Part shown: in pieces, positions 1 to 11,402 of the stretch | How positions within the stretch are numbered: the stretch's first letter is position 1 | How the letters are laid out: each line of letters opens with the position of its first letter | Source: Acanthamoeba lenticulata | Taxonomy: Eukaryota; Discosea; Longamoebia; Acanthamoebidae | Direction: 5' to 3' | DNA length: 64,000 nt | Assembly (NCBI GenBank): GCA_002179805.1 | Contig: NAVB01000480.1 | Span: 1 to 64,000, forward strand | Position numbers and translations under genes: made by a program | Notes under the pieces: model-generated | Told to the model about the DNA's origin: nothing | The model's input: the letters and a program-made list of their open reading frames with translations, nothing else | The model's database searches: none

Positions 1-29
1 TTTTTTTTAACGGCGGCGTCAGCAATTCA

Positions 30-958
<929 letters not shown>

Positions 959-2427
959 TTGATGAGCCATCGTAACGAGGGATCCGACGGCGCTTCTTCC
1001 GCTAACCGCGGTACGACTATGACCCTTGGGGCCTTGCTCCTTCGCATCCTTGGCGAGATGAACGCCCTTGCGACCGAGGACGGTCCGCCCCCTGGTGCCA
1101 TCGTCACTGCTCGAGCCATTGGGCCAACTCCTGGTGAAGGTGACACACGCCATGTCATCATCTTCCTTGGCAGTGGGGGAGGCTTCTCCTCTTTCGGCGA
1201 CTTCGCTACCTCTGATGGGGATTTTGAACAAATTCTTGCTCGTTTGGCTCAGCTCCACCAGCCGCAAGGGCCACCACCGGCCACTAAGGCTGCACTGGAT
1301 GCCTTGCCAATGGTGCCCATTGATGCCGATGACTTGGCTGAATCGCCGCAATGCACAATCTGTATGACTTTCTTTCCCTTGCCACGTCATTTCCGCGCAA
1401 GCTTCCTCCACGGAACAAACCATGTTGTCGGCGCTTTATTCACTTGACCTTTTTCTTGGTTACGTGTCAGGCTACGAGAGCTTTAGCCTCGGCGCCGAGG
1501 TGTGCCAGCTGCCATGCAATCACTTCTTCGACCGGATGTGCGTGATGGAGTGGCTAACGAAGCACAACACCGTATGACTTCCCTCTTTTCGCCCTTGCTT
1601 CGTGCTCGCTGCCCTTTGCTCATCTTCTTCGTTGCTTGGCTCTCCAGTGTCCGATTTGTCGTTATGAGCTTCCAGTGGATGACGCCGAGCGTGAGCAGAG
1701 TCGTAAAGAACGCATGGCCGCGAGGGGCATCGACGAGGACGCCTTCTTCGCTGCTCATGCTCACGCCAACAACGCGCACCCTCACTCCACTCGGCTGACC
1801 AAGCGCAAGAGGAAAGATCGTAGCCTCGGAGCCGAAGAGTTCTCCTCTGTCACTGCTGAGGACGCGGAGGAGGAGGTACTCGTTGGCATTGACTCTGCTG
1901 ATGATCGCGAGCCGCCCACCCAGCGCACCAAGAAGCGTACCACCGCGCGAGGCGAAAAGGGCAAGGAGAGGGCTGATGAGCCGCTCGAAGACGAGGACGA
2001 AAAGGAGGACGAGAAGCAGCGTAAGCGCAAATCGAAGCACCACAAGTGGGCCAGCGGCGACGACGTGATGGAGCGAGAGGGCAAGCGCGAGCGGAAGAGC
2101 AAACGGAGTAGGCGCGACGCCAAGCGGGGGGAAGCGGAGCAGCACGACGAAGAACATGGCGAGGCTGCGCTGGACGAAGGCTCAGCAGTCGGGGAAAGGA
2201 GCAGCGACGAACGGTCAGAAAAGGCGGCGGACAAGAACAAGAAGAAGCTTCGAAAGGAGGAGAAGAGGAAAGCCAAGGAGGAGAAGAAAAACGCCAAAAA
2301 GTCCAGCGGCAGCAGCAGCAGCAAGGATGACGATGGCAGCGAACAGGAACGTGCCGAGCCCGTCTCCAGCCGGATGCCGCGCTTTTTCAGGCGGTTTCTC
2401 CAGCGGACTCGCCATGAGCCCCTGTGA
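959..2427 (+). CDS. RING-H2 finger E3 ubiquitin ligase with long charged C-terminus
   Basis: Three exons, 959-1361, 1471-1571 and 1648-2427, join in frame to a 427-residue protein. The RING finger is split by both introns: CTIC in exon 1, then LPCNHFFDRMCVMEWL, then CPICRYELP. This is the C-x2-C / C-x-H-x2-F / C / CPIC pattern of RNF115/RNF126 and Praja-like RING-H2 ligases. The N-terminal ~130 residues contain a glycine-rich VIIFLGSGGGF segment seen in such proteins. After the RING come ~250 residues of Lys/Arg/Glu-rich low complexity ending in a basic RFFRRFLQR motif, probably disordered and nuclear or membrane-interacting. No RNF126-type N-terminal zinc finger is visible, so orthology is not assigned. 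Confidence 0.85.
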
Positions 2428-3213
2428 GGTGCTTCACTAGCGAGCGCCCTTCCCCAAGCTCTTGGGCTCACCAGCCCAAGGGCCAAACGCTGGTACGTGA
2501 CGTTGTCCTTCCCCCTCGTGCGCCCGTCTTCGTTTCGTGTGTGTTGCCGGTTGGTTGGTTGGTTAGTCGTGCTCGCGTGTGGTGATGGTGTTGATGGCGA
2601 CTCGGATGAAGGTACCACCGTCCCTTGCAACTGGCGGGTCGTGTGCGCACTGGATTTCTTCAATCCCATCCATCTTCCTCCTGCAGCTCCTCTTCCTTCC
2701 TTTTCTTCGTCTTTTGCTTTCTTCTCTTCGAGGTGTCGTGTTGTTGACGCACAAAACTGACCCGCGTATTTGCCCTCGCCTTTCTCCCTCTGCAGAGGGA
2801 CGAGCGCGTTTGGGCAGAGCCCGCCCGTCTATCTGCTCTGGGAATGGAGGAACGTCGTTGCGCCATCGTTGCTGTGGCTGCGCACCGCACCTCCATTCAC
2901 CGGTAGCATTGTACACAAACCTTCTTCATCGCGGCAGGACGCGATTGTGCATAGCCTCCCTCTTCTTTACTCTCTCTTCACTTGCTTCCCCAATGTACAT
3001 AAACTGAACGGACCAATAAAAGAACTAAAATACAAAGTTACTCTTTGCTGCCGCGAGTTGGGTGTTCGTACTCTTGTTCGTTTCTTTACGTACCGACCGG
3101 GACTTTCAATCAATGTCCTGGGTGATATCCAACGGGTAGACTGAAGCGAAAAGGTGAAGGATGGCACGACAATAAAGAAGGATACGTACGTAAAGGAACG
3201 AACAAAAAGAAGA
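2428..3213. other. Intergenic region without a recognisable gene
   Basis: This 786-base stretch lies between the RING gene stop and the 5S rRNA gene. It is pyrimidine-rich with a possible AATAAA-type signal near 3014, which would serve plus-strand transcription. The open frames are short, overlap on both strands and show no protein family signature. I see nothing else I can support. Confidence 0.5.
3204..3208 (-). terminator. RNA polymerase III oligo-T terminator of the 5S gene
   Basis: On the minus strand a run of five T residues begins six bases after the mature 3' end of the 5S rRNA, the usual signal for RNA polymerase III termination. Confidence 0.75.
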
Positions 3214-3331
3214 GGATACTGCACGGTGGATTCCCGGGTGGTCGCCCACCCCAGTACTAACACCGCCTGGCGCAGCTTAACTTCGCTGTTCGGATGGGAA
3301 GCGGTGCTTTCTGCGCAGTATGGCCGTATCC
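3214..3331 (-). rRNA. 5S ribosomal RNA
   Basis: On the minus strand the RNA begins GGATACGGCC and ends GTATCC, so the 5' and 3' ends pair as helix I. Inside are the nearly universal blocks CCCATCCGAACAGCGAAG (loop B/helix III region) and GGGTGGGCGACCACCCGGGA (helix IV/loop E region). Length is about 118 nt, the usual size. The internal A and C control blocks for TFIIIA fall within the conserved part. One copy is present in this window, on the same strand as and 308 bases downstream of the U2 gene. Confidence 0.97.
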
Positions 3332-3639
3332 AATTACAGAGGGATGCCCTCGCAATGTTGTTACGAGTCTTTAAAAGCTGGCCCATCCGATAGTTGTAGC
3401 TTTCACTCTTTCCTACTAGGTCATCCCTATCCATCAGCATGATGCATTGCATGCAGTCACGATGTAACCATACAACCCGATGGCTGGCGCCAGTATGTAT
3501 GAAGACCACTGAAGTCCAACGTCCAGCTGACAGGAAAATCAACACTAGCTCATTCACTTCTCCTTTCTACATTAAAGCACAGAACAAAGGATGATAAAGG
3601 TTTATCGTTGTTTGCAGGGGAGGGAAGACCGTTTAAAGA
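3332..3639. other. Spacer between 5S rRNA and U2 snRNA genes
   Basis: 308 bases separating two minus-strand non-coding RNA genes. It holds the upstream flank of the 5S gene and the 3' flank of U2. No coding potential is seen. The 3'-end-forming signal of U2 is probably here but I cannot identify it. Confidence 0.5.
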
Positions 3640-3831
3640 ACTTTGCAGAGTGTGCAGTGCAAAGCCGATCGGTGACTAGAGGCTGCCCAGAGCAAGCTGT
3701 GGGCATTAGCGCCAACTGGTCCCCATCAAGAAATAAGTTTAATCTTGACGTGAAGCAGGAACGCTTCACTACCAGAGATTAAGCTGATAAGAACAGATAC
3801 TACACTTGATCTTAGCCGAAGCCGAGAAGAT
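3640..3831 (-). ncRNA. U2 spliceosomal snRNA
   Basis: Reading the minus strand from 3831, the RNA starts ATCTTCTCGGCTTCGGC (stem I), followed by TAAGATCAAGTGTAGTATC, which carries GTAGTA, the element that pairs with the intron branch site and U6. Stem IIb is a perfect GTGAAGC/GCTTCAC hairpin. An Sm-like site (TATTTCTTGA) follows, then stem III (TGCCCA/TGGGCA) and stem IV (CTTTGCA/TGCAAAG) near 3641-3664. Total length is about 192 nt, matching U2 in other eukaryotes. The exact 3' end is uncertain by several bases. Confidence 0.95.
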
Positions 3832-4298
3832 GCTTCTCAGGCTGTCGAGCTTCGCTATTTGACCTCACCCTCCGGCGGAGGAAGCTTGTGGTGGAGAAAA
3901 AGCAGAATTTTGGCTATTCACAAAAAAGTCAGGGCGCTGCGGGAGGGAATGGCCATGTGGTGGTCATTCAGGTCTGACTGGTCATTGAGATCCATTAGTG
4001 CTAACGTTCTCACTGCACCCATCGTTGTTGCCAAGAAGTAGCACCAAGAGCGTGGACTGGAGTAGTATGAGTAAGGTCAGCTCGTCCCAAGGGTTGGTAA
4101 AATAGGTGCACAAAGAGACAAGCAAAGTACACTCCGACCAGCTGCCCACTCGCCACGACTACCACGACGTGCAACTCATGGCGGACCACGCCCATCAGCC
4201 TGCTCCGTATCCGTCATCATGATGACAGCCGTATCCGCGACGCAAAGAAACAAAGAAAACAATAAAAAATTAGCTAAACCCACCAAACGAAGAGGAAG
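3832..4298. other. Intergenic region with U2 and cobalamin adenosyltransferase promoters
   Basis: 467 bases upstream of both the U2 gene (minus) and the next coding gene (plus). A proximal sequence element for U2 would be expected at roughly 3880-3900, but I cannot name one with confidence. No gene is supported. Confidence 0.45.
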
Positions 4299-5505
4299 AT
4301 GAGGAGAGCTGTGAGCCGTGTGTCTTGGCAGCCTTCGTGGTCCAATACTCGAGTGGTGCGTTTGCAGGCCCTCAATGAAGCACCTTAAGGTAACCTTAAG
4401 CTCACTCCGCGCACGACGCGAGTCAGGCCGGTGTCAGCTGGGTGTGGGCCGAGTCGCGGCGCGGTGTGAAGATCTACACCAAAACGGGCGACGGAGGCGA
4501 GTCTTCCCTCTTTACTGGCGTACGCGACAAAGCTTCTTTGTACGTGGCAGGTCTTCTCACCACGAAGCACCCTCAATGCCATTTCCAGGAACGCCGACCA
4601 AAGGAAGACGTTGTGTTTCATGCGCTGGGCACCACCGACGAGCTCAACTCCTTCATAGGGTGCAGACGCTCCCCCCGCCAAAGGCTGCGAGCTGTATTGT
4701 TGACTCGAGCTCTCTGGCCCTTGCCTGTGGCCCACAGGCTGGCGCGCGAGTACTGCGTGCAGAGCGGAAATGGCCTTGACGACAAGTTGCAGATGGTACG
4801 CCCCTGACGCACACAAGGCTGGAAGCCCGTGCTCCCCCGCTTCTACCGCAGGTGAAGATGCTCAACTGTTGGGTTTCTACCGCAGGTGCAATCCCTGTTG
4901 CTGGACCTCGGGGCCAACGTGGCTACTCCTCGCGATGCGGCCGACGCTGATGCTCGTCTGCGTAAATCCTGCCCGCCATGTGCGCGCTTGTGTCGGTGGG
5001 TGCGTCGTTGTGCTCACTCATTGTTCGTTACGGGCTCAGGTCGCACTGAGTTCGCGGACGCTCATGTGGCCACCCTAGAGCAGTGGATCGACGAGCTCGA
5101 CGCGCAACTACCACCCCTCCGGAACTTCATCCTTCCGGTAGGTTCAAGGACCGCCACCTTCATCATCTGATCTCGGCCTTTATGTTGATGTGACTTTTCT
5201 ACGTAGTCGGGCGGGCTGGCGTCGTCGCACCTCCACGTCTGTCGGTCGGTGTGTCGACGCGCCGAACGGTGCGCACCCCTCCACCTCCGGCTTGCAATGA
5301 CACAAGGCTTCATCTCCATCGTCATCGTCAACCCCACACGGGCAGGTTGGTGACGCCGCTGGTCAAGGCCGGGCAGGCGAGTCCGGCCGTGGGGCGCTAC
5401 CTCAACCGGCTTTCCGATTTCTTGTTTGTGGCGGCGCGACACGCCGCCAAGTCCGAGGGCAAGGAAGAGACCATCTACAAGAAGCCCAAAGATACCAACG
5501 CGTGA
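4299..5505 (+). CDS. MMAB: Mitochondrial cob(I)alamin adenosyltransferase (PduO type)
   Basis: Makes adenosylcobalamin for methylmalonyl-CoA mutase. After a proposed first exon, the body begins [18 protein letters not shown], the family ATP-binding signature, followed by [20 protein letters not shown] across an intron. Later exons give [16 protein letters not shown], the TEFADAHV helix, [26 protein letters not shown] (the second conserved motif, split by an intron) and the C-terminal [16 protein letters not shown]. At least seven short introns interrupt it. I place the start at 4299 because a 19-residue exon rich in Arg and Ser, suited to a mitochondrial presequence, splices in frame from 4355 to 4427; this first exon is an inference. 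The tail ends KKPKDTNA. Confidence 0.88.
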
Positions 5506-5965
5506 AGTCCAACAACAACTGCTCCTGGCCCTCAACGGAGATGCCCGGGAACTGTTGGTGGCCAGCTCAATTTTTGAGTGGGGAAAGCTGGCGCAAACGC
5601 ACAGCAACAATAAAGACACCGCTGGATACACAAATGACGACGTGTGCGAAACGAAGGGAAAGATGGGCCCCTCCGCGCGGGTTGGGGGCGCGTAGTGCGG
5701 AGGCAAGAATGTCTCATCGTAGGAGATGAACGAAAAAGGGGGAAGATGAAGTGATGAGGGGGGGGAGGGGCAATACGCGAGTTAACGACAAAAAAGTGGG
5801 TTTAAACACAAAGAATACAACCTGGATTGTCAGGCAAAGCCTGGCCGGCAACCGGCCCGTGTCCGCCCTTGATCCCGGGCAGCGATCCCCTCTCCAGCGT
5901 TCCTTGTAGGCGAGCAAGCTCCACACCAATGAATGCTTCCTCGTCGCCGCCAGTAGTGGTGGCTT
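5506..5965. other. Convergent 3' region with polyadenylation signal
   Basis: Lies between two stop codons on opposite strands. An AATAAA hexamer at 5609-5614 lies about 105 bases past the adenosyltransferase stop and is a good candidate poly(A) signal. No gene is seen here. Confidence 0.6.
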
Positions 5966-6322
5966 TTACCAGGTTCGCTTGTACTCGTCCCAGATGACAC
6001 AGAATTCCTCGAACTCTTGCCGCACCTTGGGCATAAGGGCAAGGACGGCATCATACTTGCGATCGCGCGCCAGGTCCTCCATCACCTTTCCCACCTCTCG
6101 CACGCCTTCGGCACCCACATTGGCACTCGATCCCTTAATGTCGTGTGCTAGTCGCACGCAATCATCATGCTCCGTTCCAAGTTTGAGCGCGGGCTCAAGC
6201 TTCTCGAGGAGATCTGAAAGCTCACCCTTGTAGGATTCCATAAGGTCATCCTCGAATTCATGGTCCCCCTCGGAGATCTGGCGGATCTGCTCCAGGTTGA
6301 ACTTTTCGCTCGGCCACGACAT
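5966..6322 (-). CDS. Stand-alone histidine phosphotransfer (HPt) protein
   Basis: A single-exon 118-residue protein. The HPt signature is RLAHDIKGSSANVGAEG near residues 67-83, with the phospho-accepting His followed by the typical Lys-Gly-Ser-Ser. The surrounding helices (DLMESYKGELSDLLEKLEPAL and VGKVMEDLARDRKYD) fit the four-helix bundle. Such proteins relay phosphate between hybrid histidine kinases and response regulators, as YPD1 and RdeA do. Start is set at MSWPSEKF; the open frame extends upstream but without family similarity. It is divergent from ALADIN with a 271-base gap. Confidence 0.9.
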   Translation of the reverse strand: MSWPSEKFNLEQIRQISEGDHEFEDDLMESYKGELSDLLEKLEPALKLGTEHDDCVRLAHDIKGSSANVGAEGVREVGKVMEDLARDRKYDAVLALMPKVRQEFEEFCVIWDEYKRTW

Positions 6323-6593
6323 GGCTAAATTGGACGCTGACGCTGGAGACGAGGGAGATGATGGTGGTGTGTGTCTTGGCCTTTCTGGTAATCTGTCGTG
6401 TTGCCCACCCACAGTAGGGAAAGCCAGGTTTCTTCCCTGTACCGAGAATTCCGTCTTCACGCTGTATTTCCCTCAATTTAGTGATGACCTTTCTGCCAAG
6501 CAAGTCGGTTTTCTTGCCGGTATTTCTATCCGTTCCCGCCAAAAGCAAAATAGCTTTTTTTTACGCCAACAAAATCGAAATCGATTCGCGAAG

Positions 6594-9500
6594 ATGAATC
6601 GGGGTTCTTTGGATGGGAGGGTGGCCTTGACGCCAAGTCTGGCTCCTCGCGGATCGTTGTTGCGCACCTCTCGCAAGGCCAGCGAAAAGCGACCCATCAG
6701 ATTCAATGAGGAGGAAGAAGAGCGAAGCGGTCCTGCGCCCCAAATGCCTGCCATTGAACTGCAACGCGACATCGCCCCACCTGCGCAGGACAAGAAGATT
6801 GTCCGCGTCACTGATGGCAGACTTATAATGAAGATGGAACTCGATAAATCAGCGAAACAGAATGCTGAGCCTGTTCTATCTGCTCTCTACCCTGCCTTTC
6901 CGAACCGCACTCCCATCTCCCTCCTCATCAACAACGACACTGTGCCTCTCAAACAAGTCTACGAGAAGGCGCAACACATGAACCCAGAGCCCTACCGCAT
7001 CAACTTTAAAGGTGCTCCCACGGTCTGCGTGATCTCTCGAGTCTCGTTAATCTGACCCAATCACTTGCTACTCATGTAGTGCAACAGTTGATTCCGCCAG
7101 AGCCGCCACAGGACAGCCTGCCCGAAGGAGAGCTCACACTGTGCGAGCTCAACAGCGACTTGCGTACGTCGACCGCCTCACTACCCCTGCTAGTTCTGGT
7201 TCTTGGTCTCATTCGCATACCTGCCACATCAATCCCAGTGACCATGATGGGGCCGGACGACAGCGAGAGCCTGACCAGGTACATCAGTGCCGAGGTATCT
7301 CTATCGTGCTACACCTGCTCATTGTCCTTACTCCTCAATCGAAGCTCTTGCCTGACGTGGTTGTGATGGTGGCGGGGACGAACAGGGCGTCCTGTACCCG
7401 CACATCGTGATCCCCATGACGCACGAGACGACCGAAAAGGAGAAGAAGGCCGTCCTCAAGCAGCAGACCACCGCCACCGCTGCCTCTGGGACCGGCGCTG
7501 CGCCCGACGATGGTCTCCTGGCCCGATGGCTTCCCGGCTGGAGGTGCGCACCCAGCCCACCCTCCCAGCCCCGTGTCTGTGTGGCGCTGAAACGCGCGCG
7601 GGCACAGGTCGTTGAAGCGCAAGCGGTTCGAGACGTCAGGCCTTGCGAGCCTGGACATCCCCTCCTTCAAGCCAAACAGCGCCGCCTCAGGTCCTACCCG
7701 CCCCTCTGTTGAAGATGAATGCCAAGAATTTGACATTCTGTCCACGCAAACAGCTGAGCGGCCGATCAAAGCGCTTGCGTGGCACCATTACAAGCAGATC
7801 TTTGCGGTCGTGCGAGCGGACGACACAATCAACATCTACGACCTCGTCGCCCAGCGTATGGCGTCCCCCTCTTCTGTCCACCGCACCTCACAAAGCTGGC
7901 GCTAATCTCCTCCACCACTACGGCACATGACGAACACGACACACAGAGTGGAGCCCCATGTGCCTGAAGCACGAGCAGCAGAAGGGCATCACCTCCATTG
8001 AGTGGCAGCCGCTCGCCGGAGGCACCCTCGCCGTGGGCTGCGCGTACCGCACCCCTCCTCCCGTTCCTCTCCCTTGGCCTCACCTGCGTTGGCAGCATCT
8101 CTGGTCCGCTGACTTCATCTTTCCCCTTCTTTTCTTCTTTTCCTCGCTGCCTTCTCCGGGACCAGCGCGGGCGTGTTCATCTGGCGGGTGCCGCTGCTCA
8201 CCGGCCGCGACTCGACTGGCGCGAGGTGCCCGCTTCCTCCCCCCTTCCCTAGAGACAAGGAGTGCGTGCCGTGTGTCAAGTGGGAGGTGGAGGACTGATC
8301 AAACGTGCACTTATGTACCCAATGACGCACACCTATCACGGGGAGCAGCAGCAGCTCGTTTTACGCGCTGGCCACGGAAAAGCACACGGCCACGGCGTCG
8401 CTACTCCAGTACAGCGGCCACGGCCCGGTGACCTCTGTCGCGTGGAGCCCTGACGGCCAGTACGCGCCCGCCCGTGGATTTGCCCCTCCCTACACGAATG
8501 ACTGGCTGGCTCACTGACTGGCGGCTGCAGGTTCCTGGCGTCGGCCTCGCCCTACGACTCGTCGGTCATCATCTGGGACCGCGTGCTGGGCGTGGGCACG
8601 CCGCTGGCCCGCTGGGGCGGCTCCGGCATCCACCTGGTCAAGTGGGCGCCCAGTGGCCACTACCTCTTTGCCGCCACCACGTACGTCTCTTCCCTGTGTC
8701 TCTTTCTCCACTTACGCGCGTCGTTGGCTCACACGTACGTTGTGGGTTGTGGGTCATGGGCAGGTCGTCGCTGTTTCTGCTGTTCGAGACCAAGACGTGG
8801 CAGTACCAGAAATGGCACTTCAAGAAGCCGTGCCAGGCGGCGGCCTGGAGCGCCGACGGCCGGCATCTGCTTGTCTCCGAGGCCGGCGAGTCCCTCATCC
8901 ACGCCCTCCGTCTCCGCAAGGAGCCTCCGCACATCGGTACCGATGCGCCCTTCGCATCCATTCAATAATAACAAACAACAAAACAATAACAATAACAAAA
9001 CAATAACAAAAATTGCAGACGCCGAGTACGTGCGATCGGAGGAGGTGGGCCCGTACCAAGTCAACTACCCGCGGGCGGGTGAGCGGCGGGTGGGTGGCCC
9101 TATCCGCGCGCTCGAGTGGGACCACACGGGCGAGCGGCTCGTCGTCACCTTTGCCGGCGAGAACAACAGCGGCAACGACGACGGCAGTGAGGCGGACTCG
9201 GGGCTCATCGCGCTCTTTGCCACACGCCTCCACCCCTTTCTTCACTTCACCCCGAGGTGCCCTCCTGCCCCTGTCTCTCCTTCTTGAGGCCATCCCTTGA
9301 CATGTCTCACCCACGCATGTGCGCACAAACACACGACGGGTGAAGGGGTTTCATCCGAGGACCGCGGGAGGGGAAGAAGCCCGACGTGGTGGCCTTTGCG
9401 CATCGATTCCCGCGAGGCGCCCTCCTGGCCACGGGCTGGCGCAACGGCCAGGTCTCCTTCTACCCGCGTACGTTTCTTTGCCCCTCCCGGCGCGCAATCT

Positions 9501-9614
9501 CCCAAGGGAGAGGGGCTAGGGGCTGACGCGCAAGTGTGTATGCGTGTGGTTGTGGTTGTGGCGACATTAGTTTACTTCCACCCGGTGGCCAGCGTCGAGC
9601 TGCACAAGTGGTGA
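6594..9614 (+). CDS. AAAS: ALADIN nucleoporin (WD40 protein)
   Basis: A component of the cytoplasmic and nuclear faces of the nuclear pore. The long first exon gives a charged N-terminus and an SLLINNDTVPLKQVYEKA segment. Following exons hold RPIKALAWHHYKQIFAVVRADD, CLKHEQQKGITSIEWQPL, SGHGPVTSVAWSPDG, GGSGIHLVKWAPSG and KKPCQAAAWSADGRHLLVSE, which follow the order of WD repeats in human ALADIN. The last exon adds YPLYFHPVASVELHKW, matching the conserved HIPLYF ending of the family. About ten short introns interrupt the gene; one near 8970-9015 is an AAC/AAT-rich low-complexity intron. Exact internal exon borders were not all fixed. Confidence 0.85.
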
Positions 9615-9929
9615 GAGCGACTAGCCTGGACATTCCACTGTTTCTGTTTGTGTTGGTGATTTCTGGGGCTTGTTGGCGCGGGGATCGCGAGAACAGAAAC
9701 AGCGTCTGCTCACCTAACGATATGACTAAAGGTTGCTAGAAGCTGCAAGAAAGAGCTCTGGTTTGTCCATTTTATTCATCTTATTTTTGTGTACTGGCAG
9801 CGTAAGCTGTTGGCCAAGCTTTCGGATCACAAAAAAAGGCCGAGTTGTGTCGCTACGCAATTAGCCACGCAAGTTTAAACCTGTTGTTTTCTGTAACTGC
9901 GGAGAACTTGAGGACACACGAGGCTCTTC
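9615..9929. other. Intergenic region
   Basis: 315 bases, relatively AT-rich, containing the 3' end of ALADIN and the promoter of the next gene. No signal is recognisable beyond T-rich tracts. Confidence 0.5.
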
Positions 9930-10601
9930 ATGAAGCGGGAAGATGGTGACGAGGAAGAGGATGACCTGTTGGACGATGGGTGGGTGCAACGAGATGAACA
10001 GAAGGAGCAGATAAAGCGGCGGCTAAAGCGGACAGGCTACGACCGATGGCGCAAGTCGCTCGACGCGGCTACCCGCCACCAGCTCGAGCGGGAGAAGGTC
10101 CACCCTACGACTATGCTCGCCATGGACATCGACTACGAGCACTACACACAACAGCAGCCGCAGACCAGTGACTCCGCACCCAACGCGACGTCAACCTCAA
10201 GGTCCTCGTCGTGGCGTTCGCCCGTTCTGCCTGCAGCAGCAACTACAACAAGCAGGCCCGAGCTCACCTCGTCCAAGTCGCTTACGGGGCCAGACAAGGG
10301 CAGCAGGTCATCGCGCCTGCAGCAGAGGCGCAGCATCGGCGTGGCCCGTGTCGAGCTTCAGCGCGCTCTGGCGGAGGAGCAGCTGAGCAAGCCAGAGGCC
10401 AGCCCGGCCAGCGTGACGAACAGGACCAAGAAGAAAAAGACCAAGAAGAAAGGCTCAATGCTGAGCCTCTTCTGGCGAAAGAGCGACGCCTCCACGGAAG
10501 GCGGCACCGACGACCACAACAACCCACGCACAGCGCTCGCAGAGTGCCGCGGACCAGATCCAGCCCACAAGCTGCCTCATGAAGAAAACAACAATCTTTG
10601 A
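9930..10601 (+). CDS. Hypothetical protein with acidic N-terminus and polylysine tract
   Basis: A single open frame of 223 residues that I do not recognise. It begins MKREDGDEEEDDLLDDGWVQ, then has a basic helical segment (EQIKRRLKRTGYDRWRKSLD) and DIDYEHY. The middle is Ser/Thr/Ala-rich. A polybasic KKKKTKKK stretch at about residues 164-171 is followed by a short hydrophobic-aromatic patch, MLSLFWRK. It is likely mostly disordered. The acidic start plus a Trp near residue 18 loosely recalls short protein-binding motifs, but no function is assigned. Length and codon use suggest a real gene. Confidence 0.55.
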   Translation: MKREDGDEEEDDLLDDGWVQRDEQKEQIKRRLKRTGYDRWRKSLDAATRHQLEREKVHPTTMLAMDIDYEHYTQQQPQTSDSAPNATSTSRSSSWRSPVLPAAATTTSRPELTSSKSLTGPDKGSRSSRLQQRRSIGVARVELQRALAEEQLSKPEASPASVTNRTKKKKTKKKGSMLSLFWRKSDASTEGGTDDHNNPRTALAECRGPDPAHKLPHEENNNL

Positions 10602-10672
10602 GCTCAACGGCCAACTGTGATTGGGTTGATGTCACGGGCAGACAAGAAGGACACAAGCGTAGGGCTTCGTCT

Positions 10673-11351
10673 TTATGCCTGAGGGCCCCACAGTCGGTTC
10701 GCCTTGATGGCCTCCACCACTTCCTTTATCGTCGCACGACTGCGCCGAGAAGAGCGGCGTCAGCTGCACTGCAAATCATGAGCACGCTCATGTACATCTC
10801 GTACCTGTTGTCGCGGAGGGCGATGCAGAGCAAGAGCGGGCGCGTCGAGTGCTGCGCGATGTCCTCTACGATCTGTCGGCCGCACACAACCAGTGCTGGG
10901 TCGTCTCTGAGAGTAGGAGGTGGAAGAGAATGGACAGGAGGGCGTGAGCGAACAGAGTGCCTGTGTGGTGCTGAGCACAGGTTGAGCGCCATGCGTGCCT
11001 TTTACCCAGGAGAGTGTCCACCGTGAACGTGCTCTCGCCCTCCTCGCTGTTAGATGAGGCCTCGTCTTTACTGATTCGAATCTGCAGCGGTGCAGAGGAG
11101 TCAGTGTTGACGAAATCAAAGCCACAATACCTGAAGAAGGGTAGGAGCACCATGGTGCCAACTTTGCCCAGTTGGGTCACGATGACCAGCACACAGTTGG
11201 CAAAGAGGCACAGCACGAAATCGGTGGAGTGCTCGCCCACCGCTTGCACCCAGTGCTTGGTCTTCACTGGAAACATGTCTGCCGGGCCTCCCCCAACGGC
11301 TCCGCTCCCCACTGCCGCCATCACCGCTCGCATCACGTCTCCATCTTCCAT
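10673..11351 (-). CDS. PSMG3: Proteasome assembly chaperone 3 (PAC3)
   Basis: Helps assemble the alpha ring of the 20S proteasome with PAC4. Exon 1 starts at 11351 and contains VLVIVTQLGKVGTMVLL, matching the central VVVTQFGKMGTLVSL strand of human PSMG3, and ends TFTVDTLLG. Exon 2 carries DDPALVVCGRQIVEDIAQ and RPLLLCIALRDN, aligned with the C-terminal half of the family. The third exon begins at 10739 after an intron with donor at 10795 and gives ATIKEVVEAIKANRLWGPQA. An N-terminal stretch and a loop rich in Ser/Glu make it somewhat longer than the ~122-residue human protein. The exon 1/2 junction is uncertain by a codon. Confidence 0.82.
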
Positions 11352-11402
11352 CTTTATGTTTTTTTTTTGTTTGTTTTTTTTTTAATTTTTTAAAAAGGCT
11401 GC

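Noticed and set aside
2579..3007. Plus-strand frames after the RING gene.
   Set aside because: Several overlapping short frames of biased composition; none gives a recognisable protein.
3154..3557. Open frames overlapping the 5S rRNA.
   Set aside because: The region is a structural RNA and the frames are incidental.
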